A stretch of 32,294 nucleotides of DNA from Candidatus Bathyarchaeota archaeon (GCA_018396405.1 JAGTQD010000010.1:1-32294); one strand, 5' to 3'; counted from the first letter of the stretch, positions 18,097 to 28,425 are shown. Notes: generated by a model from the letters alone, not told the origin. Translations and numbers: made by a program.

Positions 18097-18534
18097 ATGG
18101 CTAAGAAGCCAAAAGGGGAATTCGCGGCAAGAAAACTTAAATTAAGAAGGAAGAAGTTCCGTTGGAAGGATAGATACTATAAGAGACGTATGCTGATGCT
18201 CGATGAAAAAGCGGATCCCCTCGAAGGCGCTCCAATGGCCCGCGGTATAGTTCTAGAGAAAGTTGGCAGGGAGAGCAAACAGCCGAACAGTGCTATACGA
18301 AAGTGTGTTAGAGTCCAGTTGATAAAGAACGGCAAGGTTGTAACAGCCTTCCTACCTGGCGACGGAGCTCTGAATGTTGTTGACGAGCATGATGAGGTCA
18401 TTATTGCTGGGATAGGTGGCTCGAGAGGGCGCTCCATGGGGGATATCCCGGGAGTCAGATGGAAAGTCGTAACGGTTAATGGTATAGCCCTTAAAGACTT
18501 AATTACTGGTAAGAAAGAGAAGCCTAGGCGTTAA
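18097..18534 (+). CDS. rps12: Ribosomal protein S12
   Basis: [56 protein letters not shown]. Confidence 0.98.
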   Translation: MAKKPKGEFAARKLKLRRKKFRWKDRYYKRRMLMLDEKADPLEGAPMARGIVLEKVGRESKQPNSAIRKCVRVQLIKNGKVVTAFLPGDGALNVVDEHDEVIIAGIGGSRGRSMGDIPGVRWKVVTVNGIALKDLITGKKEKPRR

Positions 18535-18550
18535 AAAAGAAGAATTATCG

Positions 18551-19012
18551 TTAGTCTAAAGGGGATTCTAAAAGATCCTCTATAATTTCCTCCCTCTCTC
18601 GCTCATTATCATACTCTATTGGTAAATGTCTTCTTAATGATGGTATTAGAAAATGCAGTATCCTATTATTAGGATCATCCCAAATCTCGATTATATCCTT
18701 TTTCACTATCAGTTGGGATCTTCCTCTTATAACCTCATATAATTCGTTGAAGTGCTCAATAGCCTTTGACAAGTAGATCTCGCCCCTAACCTTCAACGCG
18801 TATATACCGAGATCCTTTTCGGCAATCTTCTCCCTTACAAGATTAAAGACATAGTTTACATTAGTTCTTATGTCGGTTATTAACCCATAATCACTTTTAC
18901 TCTTTAAAAAGCTCCTCAAGAGTGTTTCAATAAGGTTATTTGCGCAAGCGCTCTCATCGAATTCTTCCTCAACTCTCCTTTTAAGGGATTTTCTTTTTTG
19001 CGACTGCATCAA
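18551..19012 (-). CDS. Hypothetical protein, no family recognised
   Basis: 153-aa ORF, highly charged, no antisense competitor; between convergent rps12 and the superoperon end. Confidence 0.55.
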   Translation of the reverse strand: MMQSQKRKSLKRRVEEEFDESACANNLIETLLRSFLKSKSDYGLITDIRTNVNYVFNLVREKIAEKDLGIYALKVRGEIYLSKAIEHFNELYEVIRGRSQLIVKKDIIEIWDDPNNRILHFLIPSLRRHLPIEYDNEREREEIIEDLLESPLD

Positions 19013-19235
19013 GGACTCACTCTGTCAAGAGTGTAACCTTTTACACCGAAAATATATCTTCTCAAAGAAGGTAAAAACTTAACCAAGTAATATTTAATCG
19101 GAAATTTATCCGCGTAATATTTTTTATGGGCTAATTTCTAAATGGGCAACATGCTCATAAGATAAATACCTAAATTGTCATCATTTCCTTTTGCAGTAAG
19201 ATAAATTTAAGGGCAAAGGCATTATCTATTTTGGG

Positions 19236-19292
19236 ATGATGTGGGAAGAGTCAAGGGATAAGTAAGCCTATGACCGAGAGTTACTCATCTGA
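19236..19292 (+). ncRNA. Candidate C/D box sRNA
   Basis: C-like box ATGATGT (19236-19242), D box CTGA (19289-19292), flanking TTGG/CCAA complementarity, possible C' TATGACC, TATA-like ataaatttaa (19201-19210) upstream. Confidence 0.35.
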
Positions 19293-19326
19293 CCAATCCC
19301 TATTTTAAGATCCCTCCAAACATTTT

Positions 19327-20235
19327 TCATGAACTAATTATGCGATTTACAATTACTTCAGGCCTAAAGACCTCTATATCATCATATTTTTGCCCAATTC
19401 CCAGAAATAGTATTGGTTTCTTGGTGACATAAACTATTGATATTGCCGCGCCACCCTTTGCGTCAGCATCCATTTTAGTTAGTATTGAACCATTTATATT
19501 CACATGCTTATTAAATTCCTCGGCCTGCATGACAGCATCGTTCCCCGTAAGAGCATCGCCAACAAATATCACGAGATCTGGTCTAATAACGCGCACGATT
19601 TTCTCCATCTCAGCCATAAGATTCTTGTTCGTTTGCATCCTTCCGGCGGTATCTACTAAGACAACATTTATTCCCTTAGCCCTGGCATGTTGGACAGCGT
19701 CGTAGGCGACTGCTGCAGCGTCCGAGCCATATTTATGCTTTATCATTGGAACACCCAGCTTTTTGGCATGTTGCTCGAGCTGCTCTATTGAGCCAGCCCT
19801 AAATGTATCGCTGCAGGCTAATAATACGGAGTAACCCCTTCTAAGAAGAAGGTTTGCCATTTTAGCTATCGTTGTAGTCTTCCCAGTACCATTTACTCCA
19901 ACAAAAACAATTATACATGGTTCTCTCAAACTACGCTTTCTCTCTACGAGGTTAAATAGGTCTACTTCGCCCTGGGGCATAAATAGGTCTAAAAGAACAT
20001 TCCTTAATATTTCCTTGACTATTTTACGTCTATCCTCAAATCTGCTGACCTTTAGGCCAGAAAGCCTCTTCTCCACCTCACCACATATATGCTCTGCAAC
20101 GACTAATGCCACATCATTTTCTATGAGTGTAAGTTTTAGCTCCCAGAGTATCTCCTGAATTTTATCTGGCTTAAGTTCAACTGTGGAGATCTTTTCTATA
20201 AGCCCAGATAAATTCTCGCGTAATCTCTCAAACAT
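19327..20235 (-). CDS. ftsY: Signal recognition particle receptor FtsY
   Basis: VGVNGTGKTTTIAKMANLL, DTFRAGSIEQLEQHA, DTAGRMQTNKNLMAEMEKI, TKMDADAKGGAAISI. Confidence 0.97.
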   Translation of the reverse strand: MFERLRENLSGLIEKISTVELKPDKIQEILWELKLTLIENDVALVVAEHICGEVEKRLSGLKVSRFEDRRKIVKEILRNVLLDLFMPQGEVDLFNLVERKRSLREPCIIVFVGVNGTGKTTTIAKMANLLLRRGYSVLLACSDTFRAGSIEQLEQHAKKLGVPMIKHKYGSDAAAVAYDAVQHARAKGINVVLVDTAGRMQTNKNLMAEMEKIVRVIRPDLVIFVGDALTGNDAVMQAEEFNKHVNINGSILTKMDADAKGGAAISIVYVTKKPILFLGIGQKYDDIEVFRPEVIVNRIISS

Positions 20236-20681
20236 TACTTTTTCATCTCATCTCTCTTTAACAAGGGAGCCAACTCCTGTAACCTACTCTGCCCTTCCTG
20301 TATTCTAGCTAAAACTTGGCTCAATTGCTGCTCTAATGCTGCCTTAGCCTTATTTAGCTCGGCTATCCTATTTGCAAGGTCCTCCTTAGCCTCCCTAAGC
20401 GGCTTCTCGATAGCTACCCCAGCACCTATTCCATATACGACCTTATCGGTGTCCTCAAGTCTAGCTTTGATATATGATCCCCCTCCAATAGGAACAAAAA
20501 TGTGGTCGGAGCTCTTATTTTCAATACCCTCAAGCGCCATGCTAGCCAAGCTGTGCTCTACTAAAGCTGCGTTAATAATGTTCATCCTAGCCTGTAGCTG
20601 TTCAGCCGTGCTTTCGAGAAGCCTAATCTCAAGTATTAGTCTCCTAATTTCATCTTCCACATTTTTAGGCTGCGTTGACAT
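20235..20681 (-). CDS. pfdA: Prefoldin alpha subunit
   Basis: Coiled-coil/beta-hairpin pattern, HIFVPIGGGSYIKARLEDTDKVVYGIGAGVAIEKPLREA; between LX and ftsY. Confidence 0.93.
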   Translation of the reverse strand: MSTQPKNVEDEIRRLILEIRLLESTAEQLQARMNIINAALVEHSLASMALEGIENKSSDHIFVPIGGGSYIKARLEDTDKVVYGIGAGVAIEKPLREAKEDLANRIAELNKAKAALEQQLSQVLARIQEGQSRLQELAPLLKRDEMKK

Positions 20682-20723
20682 GATAAAGACACCTTGTTAA
20701 AGCTTTATCGACGTAATATTATA

Positions 20724-20927
20724 TTAACGCTTCTCATCTCCGACGGTCTCTTCGATCTTCATAATCTTTATGTGGAAGCGCTTAACCCTATGTTTACTGC
20801 CAATCAGCTTATATATTTCCTCTACCGCATGCTCTGGTTTTAACGCCCTGACATTCTTTTTAAACATTATTTTAAAGTTTGGTTTGTTTATCCTTCCAAT
20901 AATCATATACGTTTTAATCTCACTCAT
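20724..20927 (-). CDS. rplX: Ribosomal protein LX/L18a
   Basis: KTYMIIGRINKPNFKIMFKKNVRALKPEHAVEEIYKLIGSKHRVKRFHIKI. Confidence 0.93.
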   Translation of the reverse strand: MSEIKTYMIIGRINKPNFKIMFKKNVRALKPEHAVEEIYKLIGSKHRVKRFHIKIMKIEETVGDEKR

Positions 20928-21606
20928 TTTCTCCGACCACCTTAAGCGCCTGACCTATTATAAATAGCTCCGGACCAGTTGTTAATGAGCCCGCAACTAC
21001 AACCGTGCTGTTTCCCACGAGACCGGTTCCCACATACGGTATTCCACAATTGACCGTGCCAACACTAACTTGAGTTTTCAATACCTCGCTTAAAAGTTTT
21101 TCTTCTTCTGGCTTAAGTAGAGGATGCGCTAAAACCCCCCTATTTGTCGCAAACGCCAGTGACCCAACATATGGTGATCCGGCTATCTCCCCCTCTACAA
21201 CCTCAACACCCAATGTATCAGATATTAGTTTAATTTCATTTCTTTTAAGTCTTGGATCAGCGATTGCTCCATAATCATTTGATAAAACCAAATTTCCGAA
21301 AGCTGTTCTCTTGCTTTCCTCCATTATAGTAATGTTGATATCCTTACCTAAAGCCTTGAACGCTGAGAGTTCTTCGTCTCTCACAAAATGTGGTAATACT
21401 ATACCGTTTGAGTTAGCGCATACAAGTGAACCTATAAGCACAGATCCGCCTATATTAGTTCTTATAACAGGAATCTTAAACCAACTTTCGATCCTCTTTA
21501 TCCTACTCTCTGGAAACTGGTTCGGCACGATTACGACTCTCTCTGTTACACGCATGAAAACGCCTATACTCGCACTTCCAAATACATCTAAAAGAAAGAT
21601 CGGCAT
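20920..21606 (-). CDS. eif6: Translation initiation factor 6
   Basis: GTVNCGIPYVGTGLVGNSTVVVAGSLTTGPELFIIGQAL; repeated pentein-type motifs. Confidence 0.96.
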   Translation of the reverse strand: MPIFLLDVFGSASIGVFMRVTERVVIVPNQFPESRIKRIESWFKIPVIRTNIGGSVLIGSLVCANSNGIVLPHFVRDEELSAFKALGKDINITIMEESKRTAFGNLVLSNDYGAIADPRLKRNEIKLISDTLGVEVVEGEIAGSPYVGSLAFATNRGVLAHPLLKPEEEKLLSEVLKTQVSVGTVNCGIPYVGTGLVGNSTVVVAGSLTTGPELFIIGQALKVVGENE

Positions 21607-21607
21607 A

Positions 21608-21916
21608 TCATCCTCCTTCGGCTAAATGGACAGTTACGATTCCCTCTTTATCTTTTGTAACTCTTACCCTTATCTTACGGGGAGGCTTCTGGATCCCCCT
21701 ACTCCAAATCTTCTCATTAACCTCACTTGTGATTTTTATTGAGTCTTCCTCAACCTTCATATGTCTCTTTATGAAGGCTTTAAGCAGGCGGATTGCCCTC
21801 GGAGCCCTTTTTGTTCTAGGCATAATCCAGGATCTACTAAGCGGGACAGTATAAATACGCTCTTCTATCACCTCAGCACCCTCTTCCTTTTTCTTCTCCT
21901 CCTTCTCTTCGCTCAT
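21608..21916 (-). CDS. rpl31e: Ribosomal protein L31e
   Basis: RIYTVPLSRSWIMPRTKRAPRAIRLLKAFIKRHMK. Confidence 0.96.
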   Translation of the reverse strand: MSEEKEEKKKEEGAEVIEERIYTVPLSRSWIMPRTKRAPRAIRLLKAFIKRHMKVEEDSIKITSEVNEKIWSRGIQKPPRKIRVRVTKDKEGIVTVHLAEGG

Positions 21917-21925
21917 ATAATTCCC

Positions 21926-22078
21926 CTAAGGCTTTATTTTAGTCCTTCTCCAATGCCTTTTGGGCAGCCGCGTAACTTTACCTAGAGTCTTCGCTATAAC
22001 CCACGAGGGAACAGGTCTATTCTCTTTTTCAGCGCTTATCAACCTAAGTTTTTTGGCTAGTGGTTTATACCTAGCCAC
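21926..22078 (-). CDS. rpl39e: Ribosomal protein L39e (missing from supplied ORF track, 50 aa, GTG start)
   Basis: Reverse strand reads (GTG)[49 protein letters not shown]. Confidence 0.96.
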   Translation of the reverse strand: MARYKPLAKKLRLISAEKENRPVPSWVIAKTLGKVTRLPKRHWRRTKIKP

Positions 22079-22080
22079 GT

Positions 22081-22419
22081 TTATATCCTCCTTATCTGAA
22101 TATCCTTTTTACCCGCCTGCAGCCTTCTTAGAATCTCCTTCAGCTGTTCGTCATCTATCGGGATCTGAAGGAGACCACGCTGCACAAGCTGAATAAGTTG
22201 TGTCTCCAGCTGAGCCGCAAATTCTGGCTTAACCATCTTTATGTTCGCTAGCCTTTGTCTAGCCTCGGGGGTCAATATCCTTCTGAGTACAGCTTGTCTC
22301 TGCATTTCAGCTCTCTTTTGCGCTTCGATAGCCTCTTGCTCCTGAAGAATCTTCTGCTGCAGCTCCATAAGCTTTCTCCTCCTTATCTCCTCGATCTCCG
22401 CATCATCGCCGAAACTCAT
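22081..22419 (-). CDS. PDCD5-like DNA-binding protein
   Basis: [16 protein letters not shown]...[42 protein letters not shown]. Confidence 0.93.
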   Translation of the reverse strand: MSFGDDAEIEEIRRRKLMELQQKILQEQEAIEAQKRAEMQRQAVLRRILTPEARQRLANIKMVKPEFAAQLETQLIQLVQRGLLQIPIDDEQLKEILRRLQAGKKDIQIRRI

Positions 22420-22430
22420 ATTTGCACCTC

Positions 22431-22886
22431 CTAATATTTACTTAATGCTGGAATAACCTTTTCAAGATCCCTTTTAATATCCGCTGAAAGCATATCTAAT
22501 AACTTTCTTCCCTCGGGGGTCACTACCCTCCCTTTACCCCTAATTGTCTGCACCAACCCAGCCCTCTCAAGCTGCTGAAGAGCCTTTCTAATTATCGCGC
22601 CACTGCCCTTCGCTGCATGTTTTGGTCTAACGCCTCTATTCTTTCTGCCACCATACTTGGCTCTCAAGCGCTCCACACCAATAGGGCCAAGAATATAGAT
22701 CTTTCTGAGAATCGAGGCGCATCGAGTATACCACCAGTCTGGGCTTTGAGGCGCGCGCTCAGCATGTACACCAGTTTTCACGTAGGCTGCCCATGGAGGC
22801 GGCTCTATAACATCAAAATTCTCTTTTAGATATTTTGCTAGCCTATTAATTAATGTTGATGCGGGCACATCGAATGGTGTCGGCAT
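22431..22886 (-). CDS. rps19e: Ribosomal protein S19e
   Basis: PWAAYVKTGVHAERAPQSPDWWYTRCASILRKIYILGPIGVERLRAKYGGRKNRG. Confidence 0.97.
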   Translation of the reverse strand: MPTPFDVPASTLINRLAKYLKENFDVIEPPPWAAYVKTGVHAERAPQSPDWWYTRCASILRKIYILGPIGVERLRAKYGGRKNRGVRPKHAAKGSGAIIRKALQQLERAGLVQTIRGKGRVVTPEGRKLLDMLSADIKRDLEKVIPALSKY

Positions 22887-22969
22887 TCTTACTCCCCGCT
22901 ATTATTTTCCTTTCACTATTCTAGAAGGGGTCTTATAAATACTTATTTTTTGCTGTTCATGAAACTTGT

Positions 22970-23245
22970 CTAGGCCCTTCTCTTTTTAGGCTTAGGCTTA
23001 TAAAGTGTAAATGTGTGTCCTATCACTTGGATTGTTTTTGAGCCTGTCTCTTGAGCCACTTTCTGGGCTATTTCCTCTATGGTGTTTTCTGCTAAAGCTG
23101 ACCTTAACACCTTAACCTTAACTCTCTTTCTCGCATCAAGCTGTTTTATTATCTCCTTTATCTGGGCTTCAGTAACTCCCTTCTTCCCTATACGAACCGT
23201 TGCCTCTATATGTGTACTCATCCTTCTAGCCCGCGGTTTCCCCAT
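22970..23245 (-). CDS. YhbY/CRM-domain RNA-binding protein
   Basis: EATVRIGKKGVTEAQIKEIIKQLDARKRVKVKVLRSALAE...GHTFTLYKP. Confidence 0.9.
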   Translation of the reverse strand: MGKPRARRMSTHIEATVRIGKKGVTEAQIKEIIKQLDARKRVKVKVLRSALAENTIEEIAQKVAQETGSKTIQVIGHTFTLYKPKPKKRRA

Positions 23246-23552
23246 GTCTTTCCCTTCTCAATGGTCTCCTCATATACTTGCCGCAATATAAGCATGTTAT
23301 AACTATATGGGGCTCTCTCCTCGGCTGCAGGCGGACGCGTGAACTTACTCCTGGAAAGATAAATCGTTTGCAGTGCCTGCATATCAGCATTCGCTTTTCT
23401 TTTCCCATTCGTACTCTTGCGCGCATAGCTATTTTCCTAGCTATTTCAATATATCTCTGCGATAGATCTGGTCGTTCCTTTAGCATCTTAATTGCGAGGT
23501 TAAATAATCGCTCAATTCGGCTTAAAGCTATTTCCTTAATTTTATTCCTCAT
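23226..23552 (-). CDS. rnp4: RNase P protein component 4 (Rpp21/Rpr2 family)
   Basis: IARKIAMRARVRMGKEKRMLICRHCKRFIFPGVSSRVRLQPRREPHIVITCLYCGKYMRRP. Confidence 0.93.
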   Translation of the reverse strand: MRNKIKEIALSRIERLFNLAIKMLKERPDLSQRYIEIARKIAMRARVRMGKEKRMLICRHCKRFIFPGVSSRVRLQPRREPHIVITCLYCGKYMRRPLRRERHGETAG

Positions 23553-23571
23553 TCTCTCTGCCCCTACAGTA

Positions 23572-23844
23572 TTAATGGGTTTCTTTCTCTAAGAAATCAT
23601 AGATACTTTTAAGTGATATAATCCAGCTCAGATACGAGTTTATCGATGCCCTCAAGGCGACGGTATCCTTTGCCTCAAAGGTTAATGTTATATATTCACC
23701 GCTCCTCGAAACATTAACTTTAGTCCGATACCTTAATACGACTCTCGTCTCTGGCCGAATTGCTTTATAAATAATTTCGGCTTCTCTTTCGCTAGGATAC
23801 TTTATGCGTAAAGTGGCGTAAGCTCCCCTAATCATACATCCCAC
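23572..23844 (-). CDS. pcc1: KEOPS subunit Pcc1-family protein
   Basis: ARASINSYLSWI-type pattern: LTFEAKDTVALRASINSYLSWIISLKSIYDFL. Confidence 0.8.
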   Translation of the reverse strand: MGCMIRGAYATLRIKYPSEREAEIIYKAIRPETRVVLRYRTKVNVSRSGEYITLTFEAKDTVALRASINSYLSWIISLKSIYDFLEKETH

Positions 23845-24389
23845 ACAATATGTGAGATTTTTATGCGTGGACCAATCTCGATTCTGCTTGGCAGACGAAA
23901 AAATGATATAATTGCCCAGCAGTCCACCCCAGCAGTTATGTTCATATATGCTTCATATCCAAGCGTTTCAGTACTCACCTTAAATGTCGGTATCCCGAAG
24001 AATTCTGAAATAGTCAGTTTAAATTCTTCTATTTCTGAACTTTCTTCCCCATCCTCTTCTAAGAAAAGAAGGTTAATTTTCTCTTTAACCCACTCTCGAG
24101 GTATATTGAATTCCCTCCGTAGCTTTATTCCGGTGATATAGAGGCGGGGAGGTGTCTCCTTAACCCCTTCTTCCGTTATCTTAAAAAGCCTTATTCTCCC
24201 AGGTCCACCCTTCCACCTATCAACTATGATAAACTTATCAGAATTCATTTGAACAGCTTTTTCTCCAACCTCAATTAAATTCATTTTTCCGCGATTAACT
24301 TTAATGAGCCCCGGTATCGAGTACGTTAAATCGTTACATAAGCTTCTAATCCTTCTTGTGGGTCTACGAGAAGTTGTTACTAGGATCAT
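23832..24389 (-). CDS. Brix domain ribosome-biogenesis protein
   Basis: ILVTTSRRPTRRIRSLCNDLTYSIPGLIKVNRGKMNLIEVGEKA. Confidence 0.92.
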   Translation of the reverse strand: MILVTTSRRPTRRIRSLCNDLTYSIPGLIKVNRGKMNLIEVGEKAVQMNSDKFIIVDRWKGGPGRIRLFKITEEGVKETPPRLYITGIKLRREFNIPREWVKEKINLLFLEEDGEESSEIEEFKLTISEFFGIPTFKVSTETLGYEAYMNITAGVDCWAIISFFRLPSRIEIGPRIKISHIVWDV

Positions 24390-24406
24390 AACTAAAACTC
24401 AATTTT

Positions 24407-24658
24407 TTAAGTGCCCTTCGTCGAATGCTCAGCAGTTGCACCAATTTTTGTCGTTGGTGTATATGCTCCGCCAGCGAATCTAAGTCCGCATTTCCGACAT
24501 ATCCATATACCGATGCTCTCTCTGCGCACGGCTTTAAACCCGCATTTCGGGCAGGTATGTTTTTTCCTCATCTCGGCGACTATGCTAACCCAGCGTCTCC
24601 TAACTGAAACTCCGTATCTTGCGCCGAATCCTCTGGCTGGGCCAACCTTTTTAACCAA
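24407..24658 (-). CDS. rpl37ae: Ribosomal protein L37Ae
   Basis: GFGARYGVSVRRRWVSIVAEMRKKHTCPKCGFKAVRRESIGIWICRKCGLRFAGGAYTPTT. Confidence 0.97.
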   Translation of the reverse strand: MVKKVGPARGFGARYGVSVRRRWVSIVAEMRKKHTCPKCGFKAVRRESIGIWICRKCGLRFAGGAYTPTTKIGATAEHSTKGT

Positions 24659-25454
24659 GGCTATCCACCACTAACCTTCTTAATTCTCTGGCTTTCTCCT
24701 TAGCTATGCAAACAGCCTCTAAAATCTGTTGTGGTGCTAGGGCCCCCCCCCCACCCTTCTGTATAGCACTTATCTTATCATCCTTATCAACGGTCACTGT
24801 TAGACGCGTGCTCATAACCTCTTCTTCCTCAAGCCATGGATCAACTATCATCTTGTCACCAATGTTCGCAAAGGTTACGGCAATCGGATAATTCCTTATT
24901 GGCAGGGGCATATATTCAGAGGTCTTCCTGATCTCACCATTCTCAACAGTATAAATTGGTATCTTAGTGTTCATTAAGGCCGCTAAGGCTGCAAGCGCAG
25001 ATGCATCTATTAGGTTACCATCATGATTAAGAGTATATATGTCTATAAATATGACATAAACTTTCTTACCTGGAACTAAACAAAGCTTTTCAAGGTCGAT
25101 TGCCTGCGATTCACGTATTCCTCTATCAACCACCCTGGCAAGCTCAATAGCGTCTTCATTTGGCGGCCCTGGCTCAAACTCTGGTGAGGCTAGTGGCACA
25201 AGCTCCGAGTTAACTGTAAAGGTTCCCTCGTTAGGCCTATCTGGGAAGGGCTCACCAACCTCAACTTTTACTCCGGCGATAACCTCAGTTTTGCCAAGTA
25301 AAACCCTCGCTGAACCCTCAGCCCTCTCAATAATTCCCTTCTCTATTTTTATTGGTCGGTAGTCTGTCAGGCCCCTACCGTCAAGCCTCTTTCCGGAGGA
25401 TATCACCTGATATATCTGTCTCTGCCTTATTTTGGATGTCATGATTGAAGACAT
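24651..25454 (-). CDS. rrp42: Exosome complex subunit Rrp42
   Basis: [55 protein letters not shown]. Confidence 0.96.
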   Translation of the reverse strand: MSSIMTSKIRQRQIYQVISSGKRLDGRGLTDYRPIKIEKGIIERAEGSARVLLGKTEVIAGVKVEVGEPFPDRPNEGTFTVNSELVPLASPEFEPGPPNEDAIELARVVDRGIRESQAIDLEKLCLVPGKKVYVIFIDIYTLNHDGNLIDASALAALAALMNTKIPIYTVENGEIRKTSEYMPLPIRNYPIAVTFANIGDKMIVDPWLEEEEVMSTRLTVTVDKDDKISAIQKGGGGALAPQQILEAVCIAKEKARELRRLVVDSLG

Positions 25455-26167
25455 GTCTCAACCTCCTCCTTTATCGCCACATACTTTGCCTTTAAAGCCT
25501 CCTTCTGTAACTTATATATTTGCTTACATCCCTCTAATGCAAGGTTAAGCACCTGCTTGAACTCTTCAAAGGTTAGGCTTCCATCCATCTGTAGAAGTGA
25601 TATTAAGCCTAAGTTAGGCATGTAAGATACTGGCATATCAGCCTCACCCTCCTTATCTTCTATGTCATTAAGGTCTAGAACCAAGACTCCATCAACCTTC
25701 CCAGCAGCACATGCTGCAACAAGGTCTCTCATGGGTATTCCAGCATCAGCTAGCGCAAGGGCTGCAGCAGTTGTACCAGCGCATCTTGTTCCGCCGTCAG
25801 CCTGTAAGACCTCAATAAATATATCGATTGAGGTTCTCGGAAACTTCTCTAGGAATATTGCTGGTTCAAGAGCCTCTCTTATAACCTTAGAGAGCTCTAT
25901 CTCACGCCTACTCGGAGCAGGAGACTTTCGCTCTTCAACGGAGAATGGCGCCATATGATATCTGCACCGTAAAATAGCTCTGTCTGGAAGCGCAAGGTGG
26001 CGTGGATGTAGCTCTCTTGGGCCATAAACCGCCGCCAATACTTTACTTTTCCCCTGCTCGATATAGGCTGATCCATCAGCATTACTTAACACTCCAACCT
26101 CCATTTTTATCGGCCTAAGCTCATTTGGCCTCCGCCCATCAGTCCTTAAACCTTTCTCATCAATCAA
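25439..26167 (-). CDS. rrp41: Exosome complex subunit Rrp41
   Basis: [89 protein letters not shown]. Confidence 0.97.
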   Translation of the reverse strand: MIDEKGLRTDGRRPNELRPIKMEVGVLSNADGSAYIEQGKSKVLAAVYGPRELHPRHLALPDRAILRCRYHMAPFSVEERKSPAPSRREIELSKVIREALEPAIFLEKFPRTSIDIFIEVLQADGGTRCAGTTAAALALADAGIPMRDLVAACAAGKVDGVLVLDLNDIEDKEGEADMPVSYMPNLGLISLLQMDGSLTFEEFKQVLNLALEGCKQIYKLQKEALKAKYVAIKEEVETCLQS

Positions 26168-26181
26168 CTTAATCTTCCCGG

Positions 26182-26877
26182 CTATGATTTCACCCCCTTC
26201 TCCCTTCTTATCATTTCAGCTATTCTGTCGGTTAACCCCGAGGTATGAGCCTCCTGGGCTATCTTTTCGATTGCTAAGATGGCGAGTTTTTCATGATCTG
26301 GGGTTGGCCCAGAGACCAAAATTATACCATTCTGCCCAACGGTTATCTTGCATTCTGTTTCCTTCTTAAGAAGGTTTATCATTGATGCTTTCCGTCCAAT
26401 TATCCTCGGTATCTTTGCCGGAGACACTTTTACTATTTGCCCGTGAGTTATTTTTCCGAGGCCAGCTTCGCGTATCGAGAGTAATGGATCCATGGTTCTA
26501 TCAAACGCTATAACCTTTGCTAAAATGAGATCCCCAACATCAAGAAGACTTGTCAAATCATCCTTTTGTTGTCTGAATGGTTTATTTATTGCATCGCTTA
26601 CTCTTAAAAGAGCTTTATAAGGAGAGTTTATATCAACTATCCATCCATTAATATTTAAATCCTCAATTCTCCCAATAACCTGATCCCCTGGGGATGGAAT
26701 ATAAACTGTATTTAAGGCAATAACTTGCACTGTTTTTCCTTGGTATTCAACAAGCCCTAATCTACTTGCATAAATTTTATTCCCAATCTTATGAGTATTA
26801 TTCCCAGCAACATAATCTCCCTCGGCTAAAAGATCCCCGGGGGTCACGATCTGCCTATTTTCAAAATAAATCTTCAT
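26182..26877 (-). CDS. rrp4: Exosome complex RNA-binding subunit Rrp4 (S1/KH)
   Basis: [59 protein letters not shown]. Confidence 0.95.
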   Translation of the reverse strand: MKIYFENRQIVTPGDLLAEGDYVAGNNTHKIGNKIYASRLGLVEYQGKTVQVIALNTVYIPSPGDQVIGRIEDLNINGWIVDINSPYKALLRVSDAINKPFRQQKDDLTSLLDVGDLILAKVIAFDRTMDPLLSIREAGLGKITHGQIVKVSPAKIPRIIGRKASMINLLKKETECKITVGQNGIILVSGPTPDHEKLAILAIEKIAQEAHTSGLTDRIAEMIRREKGVKS

Positions 26878-26915
26878 ATAACAACCTCATAAAAAATTTT
26901 ATATTTAGCCTAATT

Positions 26916-27605
26916 TTACTTAAGGATCTTTACTTCAACATTCCCACGAGTTATCTCACCCATCTTTTCTAAAAATGGACCGTAAAAACCCGCTGGCATC
27001 TCTAGAATCACTGAGAGCGATCCATCAGTCAGCCAATTTTCGCTCTTTATTGTGCCAAAAGATTTGAGTGCTCCATACACTTTACCCGAATATTCCGGCG
27101 ATATTTTAACCGCGACAGATATCCTTTCAATACTTATTGGTAGAACCTTGCGTAGAGCCTTGATTGCCTCGTTAACCTGCTCCTCAACATTTTTAAATGG
27201 ATCTACTGAAAAGCCAACCTGCTCGAGAGCTTGCTCTATGCGTGTTGGTGGGTGTGGAAGTTTTGTCCTCGGATCAATGGCATTTCGCGATATAAAATCA
27301 ATTATCTGCCTACGTTTATCCTCGATTAGCTGTCTTCTCTGCTGAGCCGTTAACTGTAATACTCCTCTCTTTAATATAATCTTCGCTATCTCTACAGGAT
27401 CTGTTGTCCCAAATGCTTCTTTAAGTTTCTTTTCAGAGGCTCTTTGACCCTTATTTGCATCCGTAAATATCTCTTCTACCACTAACACATCTGATATTGA
27501 GATGGATTTACCACTCCTGAAGGCGAACGCTGGATCAGGTTTTACAAGTATCTCGAAATTTTCTCCGCCAATATTTATGCGCGCGATGGTATAATTTTTA
27601 CTCAT
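26916..27605 (-). CDS. sbds: Ribosome maturation protein SBDS/Sdo1
   Basis: EIFTDANKGQRASEKKLKEAFGTTDPVEIAKIILKRGVLQLTAQQRRQLIEDKRRQIIDFISRNAIDPRTKLPHPPTRIEQAL. Confidence 0.98.
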   Translation of the reverse strand: MSKNYTIARINIGGENFEILVKPDPAFAFRSGKSISISDVLVVEEIFTDANKGQRASEKKLKEAFGTTDPVEIAKIILKRGVLQLTAQQRRQLIEDKRRQIIDFISRNAIDPRTKLPHPPTRIEQALEQVGFSVDPFKNVEEQVNEAIKALRKVLPISIERISVAVKISPEYSGKVYGALKSFGTIKSENWLTDGSLSVILEMPAGFYGPFLEKMGEITRGNVEVKILK

Positions 27606-28339
27606 TGCCTCCCGCTACCCAATACCTCTTCCATATATCTTTCTATCTCTTCGTCTGTCAGGATTCTGAACTTTTTAGTTGAGACTGGCACTATAGCCAT
27701 TCTGATTCTAGGCTGTTCTCCTCTAGCCTGCATAGACTTAACTAAGCATTTAATGCCCAGCTTTATGGCTTCTTCAAGAGTCATATCATCGCGGTACTCC
27801 TCTTTAAGGATATTCTCGGCTACCTCACGCCCTATCCCTATGGCAACCGCCTTATATGCCCTATACGTTCCACTTGGATCAGTAGTAAATAATTGGCACC
27901 CACCCTTATCTACGCCAGCAAAGATTATGGATACTCCGAATGGTCTAACACCACCATGCTGCGTATACATCTGCTTTATATCACCTATCCTCTTGGCAAC
28001 CATCTCTACATCGATCGGCTCATCATACATTAACCTACTTGTCTGCGCGAATATTCTAGCCTCATCAATCAGCACGCGAGCATCTGAACTCAGCCCGACG
28101 ACGGCTGCACCAATATGCTCATCAACCTCATATATCTTCTGAGTGAACTTTGGATTCTGTAGCTTCGACTCAATCTTCTCCTCAGCCCCAATAACAATTC
28201 CTTCTGGGCATACTATACCGACGATCGTCGAACCCCTATAAACTGTTTCTAGGGCGTATTCCACCTGAAAGAGACGCCCATCCGGAGAGAAAACGGTAAT
28301 AGCTCTGTCATATGCTCCTGGAACGGCGAACACCGACAT
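27602..28339 (-). CDS. psmA: Proteasome alpha subunit
   Basis: YDRAITVFSPDGRLFQVEYALETVYRGSTIVGI. Confidence 0.98.
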   Translation of the reverse strand: MSVFAVPGAYDRAITVFSPDGRLFQVEYALETVYRGSTIVGIVCPEGIVIGAEEKIESKLQNPKFTQKIYEVDEHIGAAVVGLSSDARVLIDEARIFAQTSRLMYDEPIDVEMVAKRIGDIKQMYTQHGGVRPFGVSIIFAGVDKGGCQLFTTDPSGTYRAYKAVAIGIGREVAENILKEEYRDDMTLEEAIKLGIKCLVKSMQARGEQPRIRMAIVPVSTKKFRILTDEEIERYMEEVLGSGRQ

Positions 28340-28425
28340 TTTCTATAGTCCCCCTCGTTTCTTACGTATATCCTCCCTTTATGAGAATAGTAGGAAGATA
28401 CTAAAAATCTTTTGTTATAACTCCG

